From: Comamonadaceae bacterium
GTDB taxonomy: Bacteria > Pseudomonadota > Gammaproteobacteria > Burkholderiales > Burkholderiaceae
Assembly: GCA_947377705.1 (NCBI GenBank)
Contig: CANCGU010000037.1
Span: 1 to 15,589 of the forward strand
Direction of reading: 5' to 3'
DNA: 15,589 bases
A program made the position numbers and the translations under genes. Under the pieces are notes generated by a model, which saw only the letters and a list, made by a program, of their open reading frames with translations, was not told the origin of the DNA and made no database searches. This document shows positions 7,330 through 15,589 of this stretch, piece by piece; the first letter of the stretch is position 1; each line of letters starts with the position of its first letter.

Positions 7330-8417
7330 CGCGCACCTCCTTGCGGGTTGAGGTTTTTGCCATGCTCAGGCGTGGGCCACAGGCCGCGCGGTCGCCACAG
7401 CATGATGATGATCATGGCCAAAGCAATCAGCAACTGGCGCAAGATAGACGCATCCAAGCGGCCATCAGTCATGGCCTGCAAAGGCCCCGCCACATAACGA
7501 AGCGCTTCGGGTAAGGCTGCCAGTAACACCGCACCCAAGATAACGCCAGGCAAATGCCCCAAGCCGCCCAGCACCACCATCGCCACAATCATCACCGACT
7601 CCATCAGGCTGAAGGACTCGGGCGACACAAAGCCCTGAAAGGCGGCAAACATCGCGCCTGAGATACCACCAAAGGTAGCGCCCATGCCAAAGGCCATGAG
7701 CTTCAAGTTGCGCGTGTTCAGGCCCATGGCTTTGGCCGCAATTTCGTCTTCACGAATGGCCATCCAAGCGCGCCCAATACGGGAGTATTCAAGGCGATGA
7801 CACACCACCACACTCACCACTACCAGCGTGAGGAACAAGTAGTAATACAGCGTGACCGAGGACAACTCGATGAAGCCCAAGTCCAAACGCTTGGACAGCG
7901 GGTAACCGAACACGCTCACTGCATCAATCTGCCCCAAGCCCTTGGGCCCATTGGTGATGTTGACGGGGTGGTCAAGGTTGTTCAAAAACACACGGATGAT
8001 TTCGCCAAAACCCAAGGTGACGATGGCTAAGTAATCGCCACGCAGCTTCAAGGTAGGTGTGCCCAACAGCACACCAAACAAACCTGCCAAGCCCGCCGCC
8101 ATGGGCAGCACCAGCCACAAGCTCAGGTGTAAGCCATCAGGGAACATCACGGCAATCCAAGGAAACACCTCAGTCAAATGGGGCGAGGCCAACAAGCCAA
8201 ACAAATACGCCCCCACAGCGAAGAAAGCCACATAGCCCAAGTCGAGCAAGCCGGCGTAACCCACCACAATGTTCAAGCCCAGCGCCAGCAACACGTACAG
8301 CAGTGACATATCGGCAATGCGCACCCACGCATTGCCAAAGCTTTGCAACACCAAGGGCAACACCAGTAACACAGCGGCCATCAGCCAACGGTTAGAGAAA
8401 ATTTTGTGCGTCAACAT
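7326..8417 (-). CDS. livM: Branched-chain amino acid-type ABC transporter, permease LivM
   Basis: The product (363 residues) is an inner-membrane permease subunit that would pair with LivH to form the substrate channel. It is strongly hydrophobic with many membrane helices, including LLYVLLALGLNIVVGYAGLLDLGYVAFFAVGAYLFGLL near the N-terminus, a hallmark of LivM. The cytoplasmic coupling loop reads RIGRAWMAIREDEIAAKAMGLN, followed by the conserved SGAMFAAFQGFVSPESFSLMESV and VLGGLGHLPGVILGA. ATG 8417 is preferred over TTG 8423 because AGGG lies seven bases upstream of the ATG and only about one base from the TTG. The gene begins two bases after livH and overlaps livG by four bases. The C-terminal tail (RPRGLWPTPEHG) is the typical end of this family. 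Confidence 0.93.
   Translation of the reverse strand: MLTHKIFSNRWLMAAVLLVLPLVLQSFGNAWVRIADMSLLYVLLALGLNIVVGYAGLLDLGYVAFFAVGAYLFGLLASPHLTEVFPWIAVMFPDGLHLSLWLVLPMAAGLAGLFGVLLGTPTLKLRGDYLAIVTLGFGEIIRVFLNNLDHPVNITNGPKGLGQIDAVSVFGYPLSKRLDLGFIELSSVTLYYYLFLTLVVVSVVVCHRLEYSRIGRAWMAIREDEIAAKAMGLNTRNLKLMAFGMGATFGGISGAMFAAFQGFVSPESFSLMESVMIVAMVVLGGLGHLPGVILGAVLLAALPEALRYVAGPLQAMTDGRLDASILRQLLIALAMIIIMLWRPRGLWPTPEHGKNLNPQGGAR
7335..7342 (-). promoter_or_regulatory. Strong ribosome binding site of livG
   Basis: On the - strand the sequence reads AAGGAGGT, five bases before the livG ATG and inside the 3' end of livM. It is the best Shine-Dalgarno match noticed in the window and supports the 7329 start. 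Confidence 0.75.
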
Positions 8418-8419
8418 GG

Positions 8420-9349
8420 TCAAGCCCTATCTGCCACGCGCTCGCCCAACAGGCCCGAAGGACGCAGCGTGAGCGTGACGATTAGCACAATGAACGCCAA
8501 GATGTCGGTGTAGTGGCTGCCCAGCACACCACCAGTGAGCTCGCCCAAGTAGCCTGAGCCAATCGACTCAATCAGACCCAACAGCAAGCCGCCCACCACC
8601 GCGCCACCTAAGTTACCAATGCCGCCAAACACCGCCGCCGTGAAAGCTTTGAGGCCAGGCAGAAAACCCATGGCATGGTGAGCGGTGCCGTAGTTCATGG
8701 CCCACATCACCCCCGCAATCGTGGCCAACACCGCGCCGATGATGAAGGTGGCCGAAATCACCACATCAGGTTTCACACCCATGAGGCTGGCCACGCGCGG
8801 GTTCTCTGCGGTGGCACGCATGGCGCGACCCAGCTTGGTACGGTTGACCAACCATGACAGCACGGCCAAAGCCACTGCGGTCAGGCCCAAAATCATCAGT
8901 TGCGTGGGCGTGATGACGGCCTCGCCAATTTCAAACGGCGTGGTGGGCAAGAGCGCGGGGAAAGGTTTGTAGTTGGGCTTCCACACAATCATGGCGAGTG
9001 TTTGCAACAAGATAGACATCCCAATGGCAGTGATGAGGGGCGCTAGCTTGGGGGCATTGCGCAACGGTCGGTAGGCAATTTTTTCAATCGCATAGTTCAG
9101 TGCCGCCGCGGCGATAGACGCCAACACCATAGAGATAAGCAACAACACCCAGCCCGGTGTGTCGGGCATGAGCGGCTGCAAAAGCCCGATGACCGACCAG
9201 CTGCACAACGCACCCACCATCAACACCTCGCCATGCGCGAAGTTGATGAGGTTGATGATGCCGTAGACCATGGTGTAACCCAAAGCCACCAGCGCGTACA
9301 TGCTGCCGAGTACCAAGCCATTGATGACCTGTTGAAGCAAGACGTCCAT
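8420..9349 (-). CDS. livH: Branched-chain amino acid-type ABC transporter, permease LivH
   Basis: This 309-residue polytopic inner-membrane protein is the LivH permease subunit of a HAAT-family importer. The N-terminal LLQQVINGLVLGSMYALVALGYTMVYGIINLINFAHGE is diagnostic of LivH. The coupling loop TKLGRAMRATAENPRVASLMGV precedes ATFIIGAVLATIAGVMWA, and the C-terminal half has the conserved KAFTAAVFGGIGNLGGAVVGGLLLGLIES block and ends in LTLRPSGLLGERV. The ATG follows the rarA stop by only three bases, with no strong ribosome binding site, so expression is probably coupled to rarA. No periplasmic binding protein gene (livJ/livK type) lies before or after the set, so specificity cannot be inferred from a partner. 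Confidence 0.93.
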   Translation of the reverse strand: MDVLLQQVINGLVLGSMYALVALGYTMVYGIINLINFAHGEVLMVGALCSWSVIGLLQPLMPDTPGWVLLLISMVLASIAAAALNYAIEKIAYRPLRNAPKLAPLITAIGMSILLQTLAMIVWKPNYKPFPALLPTTPFEIGEAVITPTQLMILGLTAVALAVLSWLVNRTKLGRAMRATAENPRVASLMGVKPDVVISATFIIGAVLATIAGVMWAMNYGTAHHAMGFLPGLKAFTAAVFGGIGNLGGAVVGGLLLGLIESIGSGYLGELTGGVLGSHYTDILAFIVLIVTLTLRPSGLLGERVADRA

Positions 9350-9352
9350 GTG

Positions 9353-10642
9353 TTATTTACCCGCTTGTTTGTTTTTCTCGCGCAAGTGGCGCAATTTGTC
9401 GGCGATTTTGATCTCTAAACCGCGCTCCACAGGGCGGTAAAAGCCCGTAGTTTCTATACCTTCGGGCATGTAGTTTTCACCGGCAGCAAAACCGTCTTCC
9501 TCGTCATGCGCATAGCGGTAGCCTTTGCCCCAGTCCATGTCTTTCATCATCTTGGTGGGCGCGTTGCGCAAGTGCATGGGCACAGGACGTGTGCCGTCTT
9601 TTTTGATGAGGGCTTTGGCTTCGTTGTAGGCCTTGTAAACCGCGTTAGATTTAGGCGCGACCGCCAAATACACCACGCACTCGGCCAAGGCCAACTCGCC
9701 TTCGGGTGAGCCCAAGCGTTCGTAGACCTCGGCGGCATCGAGCGCCAAACGCAAAGCGCGCGGGTCAGCCAAACCAATGTCTTCGGCGGCCATGCGAATC
9801 AAACGGCGCGCCATGTATTTGGGCTCGGCACCCCCATCGAGCATACGCACCAACCAATACAAAGCCGCATCGGGGTCAGAGCCGCGCACCGATTTGTGCA
9901 GCGCGCTGATGGTGTCGTAAAACTGTTCGCCGCCTTTGTCGTAGCGACGCATGCGCTCGCCCAACACACGCATGAGCCATGCGTCATTGATTTCTTCAAG
10001 CTTCTCGCGGTTGGCTGCCACCGATAGGGTCTCAAGCGTGTTGAGCAATCGGCGCGCATCGCCATCGGCATACGCGATGAGTCGCTGCAAGGCAGCGTCT
10101 TCCAAGGCAGGCACAGCACCAATGGCTTGTGCTTTGGCAATGATTTGGGCGAGGTCTTGTTCATTGAGCGACTGCAACACATACACCGCAGCCCGCGACA
10201 ACAAGGCTGAGTTCACCTCGAACGACGGGTTCTCGGTGGTCGCGCCAATGAAGGTGAACAAACCTGACTCGACATGCGGCAAAAAAGCATCTTGCTGGCT
10301 TTTGTTAAAGCGATGCACCTCATCCACAAACATGATGGTGCGTTTGGGGTCTAGCGAATCGCGGGCGGCAATGGCCTGCTCTACCGATTCGCGAATTTCT
10401 TTCACGCCACCCAGCACGGCGCTGATGGACAAAAACTGCGCATCAAACGCATCGGCCATCAAACGGGCAATGGTGGTTTTACCCACGCCGGGCGGACCCC
10501 ACAAAATGCAGCTGTGCGGTTGGCCTGACTCAAACGCCACCCGCAACGCCATGCCCTCGCCCAGCAAATGCTGCTGACCAATGACTTCGCCCAGCGTGCG
10601 TGGACGCAAGCGCTCGGCAAGGGGAATGTGGGTGGAAGACAC
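9353..10642 (-). CDS. rarA: Replication-associated recombination protein A (RarA/MgsA), AAA+ ATPase
   Basis: RarA is a cytoplasmic clamp-loader-like AAA+ ATPase that acts at stalled replication forks and single-strand DNA ends. The protein starts with PLAERLRPRTLGEVIGQQHLL, then Walker A GPPGVGKT (49-56), Walker B with D107-E108 (FVDEVHRFNK), and the sensor-1 block FIGATTENPSF (131-141). The C-terminal tetramerisation part is present (SALHKSVRGSDPDAALYWL, EGELALAECVVYLA, PVPMHLRNAPTKMM). I chose GTG 10642, giving 429 residues, because the open frame extends to 10762 through sequence without family character. TTG 10699 at the preceding gene's stop, with a weak AGG upstream, is an alternative nearer the E. 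coli length of 447. The start is therefore uncertain, the identity is not. It lies downstream of lolA, as in E. coli, but with a glycosylase gene between them. Confidence 0.93.
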   Translation of the reverse strand: MSSTHIPLAERLRPRTLGEVIGQQHLLGEGMALRVAFESGQPHSCILWGPPGVGKTTIARLMADAFDAQFLSISAVLGGVKEIRESVEQAIAARDSLDPKRTIMFVDEVHRFNKSQQDAFLPHVESGLFTFIGATTENPSFEVNSALLSRAAVYVLQSLNEQDLAQIIAKAQAIGAVPALEDAALQRLIAYADGDARRLLNTLETLSVAANREKLEEINDAWLMRVLGERMRRYDKGGEQFYDTISALHKSVRGSDPDAALYWLVRMLDGGAEPKYMARRLIRMAAEDIGLADPRALRLALDAAEVYERLGSPEGELALAECVVYLAVAPKSNAVYKAYNEAKALIKKDGTRPVPMHLRNAPTKMMKDMDWGKGYRYAHDEEDGFAAGENYMPEGIETTGFYRPVERGLEIKIADKLRHLREKNKQAGK

Positions 10643-10695
10643 GCTTAAAAAGGCTTTGATTTGTAAAAGTTGTGAGTGTAGCGAAGGGGCTAGCG

Positions 10696-11214
10696 TCAAC
10701 GCAGCAAACCTGCCACTTGCAACACCTCGCGCCACGCATCGAGTTTGCGTTGAAACGACCAACTGGCATTCGCTGGGCTGGTCGATGGCAGGCGGTGCAC
10801 GGGCAAGCCCAGAGCGCGGGTCAGCTTGGCATGCTTAAAGCTCTCACCGCCGTTGTGCGCAATGGCTACCAGCGCAGGGCAACGTGTGCGCAGGCTTTGC
10901 AAATCGTTGGGCTGTGCGTTTTGAATGTTGGCGTCTAGGCTGCCTTCGCGCTCACAGGCGGCGTACACATCCCACAAGCCCACACCTTGGTTGAGTAACC
11001 ATTGCGCACGTTCGGCATAGGGCATGGCCAACACAATGGCGGCATCGGACGACAACAGCGTGGCCATGATTTTCCAAAACTGGTTTTGCGGGTGGCCGTA
11101 ATACTGCTGCGCACGCAACGAGGCTACGCCCGGAAAACTGCCCAGCACCACCAAGCGCGTGTGGGCGTCGAGCAAAGGCGACAAGCCTTGCAACACGGGC
11201 ACAGCCTGCGTCAT
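10696..11214 (-). CDS. DNA-deoxyinosine (hypoxanthine) glycosylase, uracil-DNA glycosylase superfamily
   Basis: The product (172 residues) belongs to the uracil-DNA glycosylase superfamily, in the group called family 6 or hypoxanthine-DNA glycosylase, which removes deaminated adenine from DNA to start base excision repair. Visible motifs are LGSFPGVASL (24-33), the active-site block YYGHPQNQFW (38-47) with N44 as the likely catalytic asparagine, GLWDVYAACEREGSLDANI (79-97), and LPSTSPANA (142-150), which matches the substrate-contacting motif of this group. The length is normal. ATG 11214 follows the lolA stop by seven bases, and the stop lies 53 bases before the chosen rarA start, so the gene is probably in the ftsK-lolA-rarA transcript. 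Mug-type G:T/U mismatch glycosylase is the main alternative, but the STSPANA motif argues for the hypoxanthine group. Confidence 0.85.
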   Translation of the reverse strand: MTQAVPVLQGLSPLLDAHTRLVVLGSFPGVASLRAQQYYGHPQNQFWKIMATLLSSDAAIVLAMPYAERAQWLLNQGVGLWDVYAACEREGSLDANIQNAQPNDLQSLRTRCPALVAIAHNGGESFKHAKLTRALGLPVHRLPSTSPANASWSFQRKLDAWREVLQVAGLLR

Positions 11215-11221
11215 GTCTGAT

Positions 11222-11935
11222 TCAAGGACGGATGACGCTCACGCCTTTGGGCGTCACAAAGGTGAACTGAGCCGCGCCAAGGTTCGCGGGGTTCACTTCA
11301 AAGCGTTCAAAGCTCAGCACCGAGCGTTGGCCCATGGCGTCAAAAATTTCGAGCTTGCCCAAGCTCACTTGGGCGCCATCCGCACGCAAGCCCATGCGTA
11401 CCGATTGGATGGTGCTTTCGCGGTTCTTTGGTGTGGCTTGCACCCACTGCAAACCATCCGCATCGGCTTGGGCTTCTAAGCTGAATTCTTTTTGCAAAGC
11501 GCTCAAATCGACAGCAGTCGCCACCAAGGCGGCCGGGGTGCTGCTCAAGGCTTGCGCTTGTTTGCGGGCTGTCACTTGCTCTAGGTCGGCGTCATACAGC
11601 CACAAGGTTTGGCCATCGGCCACGATGACTTGCGGGAACGGCTTGAGGTAGTCGAAACGAAAACGCGTGGGGCGCACGAACGAAAACTGACCTGTGGATG
11701 TTTTGCTACGCACAGTCGTTTGGCCTATTTTTGCAGGCGATGTGACGACTTGCGTAAAGTCAGACCGGCCACTTTTAGTGGTTTTCAAAAACGTTTCCAG
11801 CGTATCCAAGCTGCTGCTGGCAGACGCAACACCTGCACTCAACGCTGCGATGACCAAGCCAGCGCCAACTCCGCGCATGGCGCGATTCACAAAAGCTGAA
11901 ACCTTGTTCAAACTTTGCTCAGTGGTTTTATTCAT
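11222..11935 (-). CDS. lolA: Outer-membrane lipoprotein carrier protein LolA
   Basis: LolA is the periplasmic chaperone that takes lipoproteins from LolCDE in the inner membrane to LolB at the outer membrane. The 237-residue product has a signal peptide (hydrophobic core [16 protein letters not shown], probable cleavage after residue 39). The mature part shows the usual features: [19 protein letters not shown], the [44 protein letters not shown] stretch that is the most conserved LolA region, and [25 protein letters not shown] 11935 overlaps the ftsK end by eight bases and is preferred to an in-frame start at 11968 deeper inside ftsK; ATG 11878 is also possible and would still leave a signal peptide. 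The ftsK-lolA order is widely conserved. The following glycosylase gene is seven bases downstream. Confidence 0.9.
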   Translation of the reverse strand: MNKTTEQSLNKVSAFVNRAMRGVGAGLVIAALSAGVASASSSLDTLETFLKTTKSGRSDFTQVVTSPAKIGQTTVRSKTSTGQFSFVRPTRFRFDYLKPFPQVIVADGQTLWLYDADLEQVTARKQAQALSSTPAALVATAVDLSALQKEFSLEAQADADGLQWVQATPKNRESTIQSVRMGLRADGAQVSLGKLEIFDAMGQRSVLSFERFEVNPANLGAAQFTFVTPKGVSVIRP

Positions 11936-14279
11936 CACGTTTGGGCACCAAAATTTCGCGTTGGCCATTGCTGCTCATGGCGCTGACCATGCCGGCCTTT
12001 TCCATGTCTTCCACCAAGCGTGCGGCACGGTTGTAGCCAATTTTCAAATGGCGCTGCACCAGCGAGATGCTGGCCTTGCGGTTTTTCAGCACCACCTCGA
12101 CGGCTTGGTCATACATGGGGTCTTTTTCGGCAGGCACTTCGCCAAACAAATCTGGGCCTGAGGCATTGCCGTCGCCATCAACCGTGCCGCCTTCCAGCAC
12201 GCCTTCGATGTAGTCGGGCTCGCCTTGGCTCTTCAAGTAGTTCACCACGCGGTGTACTTCTTCGTCACTCACGAACGCGCCGTGCACACGCACGGGAAAG
12301 CCGGTACCACTGGCCATGTAGAGCATGTCGCCCATGCCTAACAAGGCTTCAGCGCCCATTTGGTCAAGGATGGTTCGGCTGTCAATTTTGGAGCCCACAG
12401 AGAACGCGATACGCGTGGGGATGTTGGCTTTGATCAGACCGGTGATGACGTCCACACTGGGGCGCTGGGTGGCCAAAATCAAATGGATACCTGCAGCACG
12501 CGCCTTTTGCGCCAAACGGGCAATGAGTTCTTCAATCTTCTTGCCCACCACCATCATCAAGTCGGCCAACTCGTCAATCACCACCACGATGTGGGGCAAG
12601 CGTTGCAGTGGCTCGGGTTGCTCGGGCGTCAAGCTGAAGGGGTTGTAAATGAATTCTTCGCGCGACGCGGCTTCGTCAATCTTGGCGTTGTAACCCGCGA
12701 GGTTACGCACGCCAAGTTTGCTCATGAGTTTGTAGCGCTTTTCCATTTCGCCCACGCACCAGTTCAGGCCGTGAGCGGCTTGGCGCATGTCGGTGACCAC
12801 GGGGGCCAGCAAGTGTGGAATGCCTTCGTAGACCGACATTTCCAACATCTTGGGGTCAATCATGAGCAAACGTACATCGCGGGCTTCGGCTTTGTAGAGC
12901 AAGGACAGAATCATGGCGTTGATACCCACCGACTTACCCGAGCCGGTGGTGCCTGCGACCAAAACGTGTGGCATCTTGGCAAGATCAGCAACGATGGGGT
13001 TGCCCACAATGTCTTTGCCCAAACCCATGGTGAGCATGGACTTGGATTCGTTGTACACATCCGAGCCCAAAATTTCGCTCAAGCGAATCGACTGACGCTT
13101 GGCGTTGGGCAGCTCTAGCGCCATGTAGTTTTTGCCGGGGATGGTTTCCACCACACGGATGGATACCAGCGAGAGTGAACGGGCCAAGTCTTTGGCGAGG
13201 TTCAACACTTGCGAGCCTTTCACGCCTGTGGCGGGCTCAATCTCGTAGCGGGTAATCACAGGGCCGGGGGATGCCGCCACCACACGCACTTCGACGCCAA
13301 AGTCTTTGAGTTTTTTCTCAATCATGCGGCTGGTCATTTCCAGCGTTTCGGGCGCCACGGTGTCTTGGCGAATCAGCGGGTCATCCAGCAAATCGACTTG
13401 TGGCAAACGTGAATCGGTCGCCGCGTCGGTGAACAAGGTTTTCTGGCGCTCTTTGGCCACGCGCGCACTCTTGGGCACCTCCATCACTTCAGGCTCAATG
13501 TGCACCGCGATAGGGGGGTGTTCTTTGATTTCCACGCGCTCTTCAAACACCACCTCTTCGCGTTCGCGGGCAGCCACCAAACCGTAGGCCACATCTTCTT
13601 CGCGTTCGCGACGCTCTCGCCACGACTCGTAAATACCGTCCAGCCAGGCACCCAAGTTTTCAGCGGTTTGCCCCCACGAAAAGCGGAACACCCATGAAGC
13701 GCCCACCACGCCAAACACAATGAAAATCAAACCTGAGCCATTGAAGCCCAACCAGTTCAAACTCGATGGCCCCACCAAGTAGCCCAACACACCGCCACTG
13801 CTGTGACCGGGCAAGCGGTCTTCAAAGCGGTACATGCGCGTCCATTCCAAGCCTGTGCTCGAAATCAACAACAAACCTAAGCCAGCCCAAAACGCAAAGG
13901 TTGTGTAACGCCAGCCCAGATGCTCAGGCGCGGGCTCTTCTTCGTCACGCAAACGATTCGCCAAGGCGGATAACCAGGTCACCAAAGCGGCGGCGTAACA
14001 CCACCACACGGAGTAGCCCAGCAAAAAGAAGCTCAAGTCGCCAAACAACGCCCCCAAACGCCCCCCAAAGTTGCGCACCATGCTGCCAGCACCAGAAGTG
14101 GTCCAGGCAGGGTCCAGTGACGAATGGGTCAGCAACGCCAACAACCAAAAGGTCATGAACACAAAGCCTGCCGTCAGCGCAATTTCTTGCGCGAAGCGGC
14201 GAAAACCTGTGGGTTTGTTGTCCCCGTCGGCAGCAGAGGCGCGCGGGTCATTCTTTAATGTATTGAGCGAGTAAGTCAT
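11928..14279 (-). CDS. ftsK: DNA translocase FtsK
   Basis: FtsK anchors at the division septum and pumps chromosome termini apart, directing XerCD dimer resolution at dif. The 783-residue protein has an N-terminal membrane domain with hydrophobic stretches near residues 32-51, 82-105, 127-141 and 162-197. A short acidic/basic linker follows (about 205-290, with RERREREED and [12 protein letters not shown]). The alpha/beta motor domain has Walker A GTTGSGKS (443-450) and Walker [11 protein letters not shown] (565-574), plus [24 protein letters not shown]. The C-terminal gamma winged helix (about 718-783) contains the KOPS-reading region [22 protein letters not shown]. The linker is far shorter than in E. 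coli FtsK (1329 residues), as in many other bacteria. ATG 14279 is used; no strong ribosome binding site precedes it. It is divergent from trxB and heads the - strand run. Confidence 0.96.
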   Translation of the reverse strand: MTYSLNTLKNDPRASAADGDNKPTGFRRFAQEIALTAGFVFMTFWLLALLTHSSLDPAWTTSGAGSMVRNFGGRLGALFGDLSFFLLGYSVWWCYAAALVTWLSALANRLRDEEEPAPEHLGWRYTTFAFWAGLGLLLISSTGLEWTRMYRFEDRLPGHSSGGVLGYLVGPSSLNWLGFNGSGLIFIVFGVVGASWVFRFSWGQTAENLGAWLDGIYESWRERREREEDVAYGLVAAREREEVVFEERVEIKEHPPIAVHIEPEVMEVPKSARVAKERQKTLFTDAATDSRLPQVDLLDDPLIRQDTVAPETLEMTSRMIEKKLKDFGVEVRVVAASPGPVITRYEIEPATGVKGSQVLNLAKDLARSLSLVSIRVVETIPGKNYMALELPNAKRQSIRLSEILGSDVYNESKSMLTMGLGKDIVGNPIVADLAKMPHVLVAGTTGSGKSVGINAMILSLLYKAEARDVRLLMIDPKMLEMSVYEGIPHLLAPVVTDMRQAAHGLNWCVGEMEKRYKLMSKLGVRNLAGYNAKIDEAASREEFIYNPFSLTPEQPEPLQRLPHIVVVIDELADLMMVVGKKIEELIARLAQKARAAGIHLILATQRPSVDVITGLIKANIPTRIAFSVGSKIDSRTILDQMGAEALLGMGDMLYMASGTGFPVRVHGAFVSDEEVHRVVNYLKSQGEPDYIEGVLEGGTVDGDGNASGPDLFGEVPAEKDPMYDQAVEVVLKNRKASISLVQRHLKIGYNRAARLVEDMEKAGMVSAMSSNGQREILVPKRDE

Positions 14280-14329
14280 GTCTAGAGGCAGAGCTTACCC
14301 GAGCGGCAACCACACGCCGTCAGGGGTAA

Positions 14330-15340
<1,011 letters not shown>

Positions 15341-15347
15341 AAAACGC

Positions 15348-15353
15348 TACAAT
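15348..15353 (+). promoter_or_regulatory. Candidate -10 element for rpmB
   Basis: TACAAT occurs eight bases after the trxB stop, in the context GCTACAATCT, very like the TTACAATCT found before trxB. Transcription from it would start near 15360, at the first base of the leader hairpin. No clear -35 box was seen. Confidence 0.4.
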
Positions 15354-15359
15354 CTCAGG

Positions 15360-15379
15360 CTTTGCTGAATTCAGCGAAG
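15360..15379 (+). other. Leader hairpin upstream of rpmB
   Basis: The stem arms CTTTGCTG (15360-15367) and CAGCGAAG (15372-15379) pair over eight positions (one G-U wobble) around the loop AATT. There is no T-run after it, so it is unlikely to be an intrinsic terminator for trxB. Its place directly after the candidate -10 box suggests a structure at the very 5' end of the rpmB transcript, possibly protecting the mRNA. That role is inferred. Confidence 0.45.
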
Positions 15380-15382
15380 AAG

Positions 15383-15472
15383 ATGGGTTACCGCCACCCT
15401 TTTTGGCGAGGTGAGGCGCTCGTGGGAACGACCGCCGTTGATATGGAGTGTCCACATGGCACGCGTATGTGA
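15383..15472 (+). other. Possible 29-codon upstream reading frame overlapping the rpmB start
   Basis: ATG at 15383 follows GAAGAAG directly after the leader hairpin and opens a 29-codon frame ([20 protein letters not shown]...) that ends in TGA 17 bases inside rpmB, in the +1 relation to it. The peptide has no family I recognise. A frame of this length can arise by chance, and the GAAG is too close to the ATG for a good ribosome binding site, so coding status is doubtful. Confidence 0.2.
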
Positions 15473-15589
15473 AGTCACGGGCAAAGGCCCAATGTCTGGG
15501 AACAATGTTTCCCACGCTAACAACAAAACAAAACGCCGTTTTTTGCCTAACCTGCAATACCGCCGTTTCTGGGTAGAGACTGAAAACCG
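15456..15589 (+). CDS. rpmB: 50S ribosomal protein L28 (3' end outside window)
   Basis: The first 44 codons are present; the frame is still open at the window end. The translation [20 protein letters not shown], followed by [20 protein letters not shown], is unmistakably bacterial L28, a small protein of the large ribosomal subunit (about 77-78 residues in full). There is a single cysteine at residue 5, as in E. coli L28, and no paired-cysteine zinc motif in the visible part. ATG 15456 has GGAG (15445-15448) seven bases upstream, a good ribosome binding site. In many proteobacteria rpmG (L33) follows; that region is outside the window. Confidence 0.95.
   Translation, partial: MARVCEVTGKGPMSGNNVSHANNKTKRRFLPNLQYRRFWVETEN

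Noticed and set aside
9951..10577. 208-codon open frame on + opposite rarA
   Set aside because: It is antisense to the conserved AAA+ core; the Ser/Ala/Arg-rich translation has no motif.
12360..13118. 252-codon open frame on + opposite ftsK
   Set aside because: It lies wholly within the ftsK motor domain, with His/Gln/Val-rich low-quality composition and no ribosome binding site or recognisable domain.
15360..15379. Intrinsic terminator after trxB
   Set aside because: The hairpin is followed by AAGATGGG rather than a T-run, and a candidate -10 element lies just before it, so a 5' leader structure is more likely.

Overview
The window looks like ordinary chromosome of a betaproteobacterium, most likely order Burkholderiales and probably family Comamonadaceae. 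This rests on the several Bug/TctC-type solute-binding proteins, the ftsK-lolA-rarA block divergent from trxB, the rpmB start, and small conserved proteins of the DUF2189 and DUF2788 type. No phage, transposon, CRISPR, tRNA or rRNA signal was seen. Genes are packed tightly: no gap exceeds about 115 bases (15341-15455), and the other sizeable one is the divergent ftsK/trxB spacer (14280-14383).

Region 1 (1-1721). The 3' part of a Bug/TctC solute-binding protein gene on + runs into a convergent, atypical short-chain dehydrogenase-like gene on -, with a hairpin between them.

Region 2 (1756-5790), a probable five-gene + operon. A ferredoxin-flavin reductase fusion (2Fe-2S, FAD and NAD modules) is followed by two further Bug/TctC binding proteins, a DUF2189 multi-spanning membrane protein and a 66-residue DUF2788 membrane protein. 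Spacings are 15, -8, 5 and 6 bases. The DUF2788 stop codon lies in the loop of a hairpin that probably ends the operon. No TctA or TctB membrane component is present.

Region 3 (5823-14279), eight genes all on -. In transcription order these are ftsK (chromosome translocase), lolA (lipoprotein carrier), a hypoxanthine/deoxyinosine DNA glycosylase, rarA (replication-fork AAA+ ATPase), then livH, livM, livG and livF (two permeases and two ATPases of a branched-chain amino acid type ABC importer). The liv genes follow rarA after three bases and overlap or abut each other, but no periplasmic binding protein gene accompanies them.

Region 4 (14384-15589). trxB (thioredoxin reductase) is on +, divergent from ftsK. 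It is followed by a leader with a hairpin and a short overlapping reading frame, then the start of rpmB (ribosomal protein L28), cut by the window end.

I found no clearly new biological system. The points most worth checking are the orphan liv permease joined to the ftsK-lolA-rarA block, the Bug binding proteins co-transcribed with a redox enzyme and two membrane proteins, and the structured rpmB leader.
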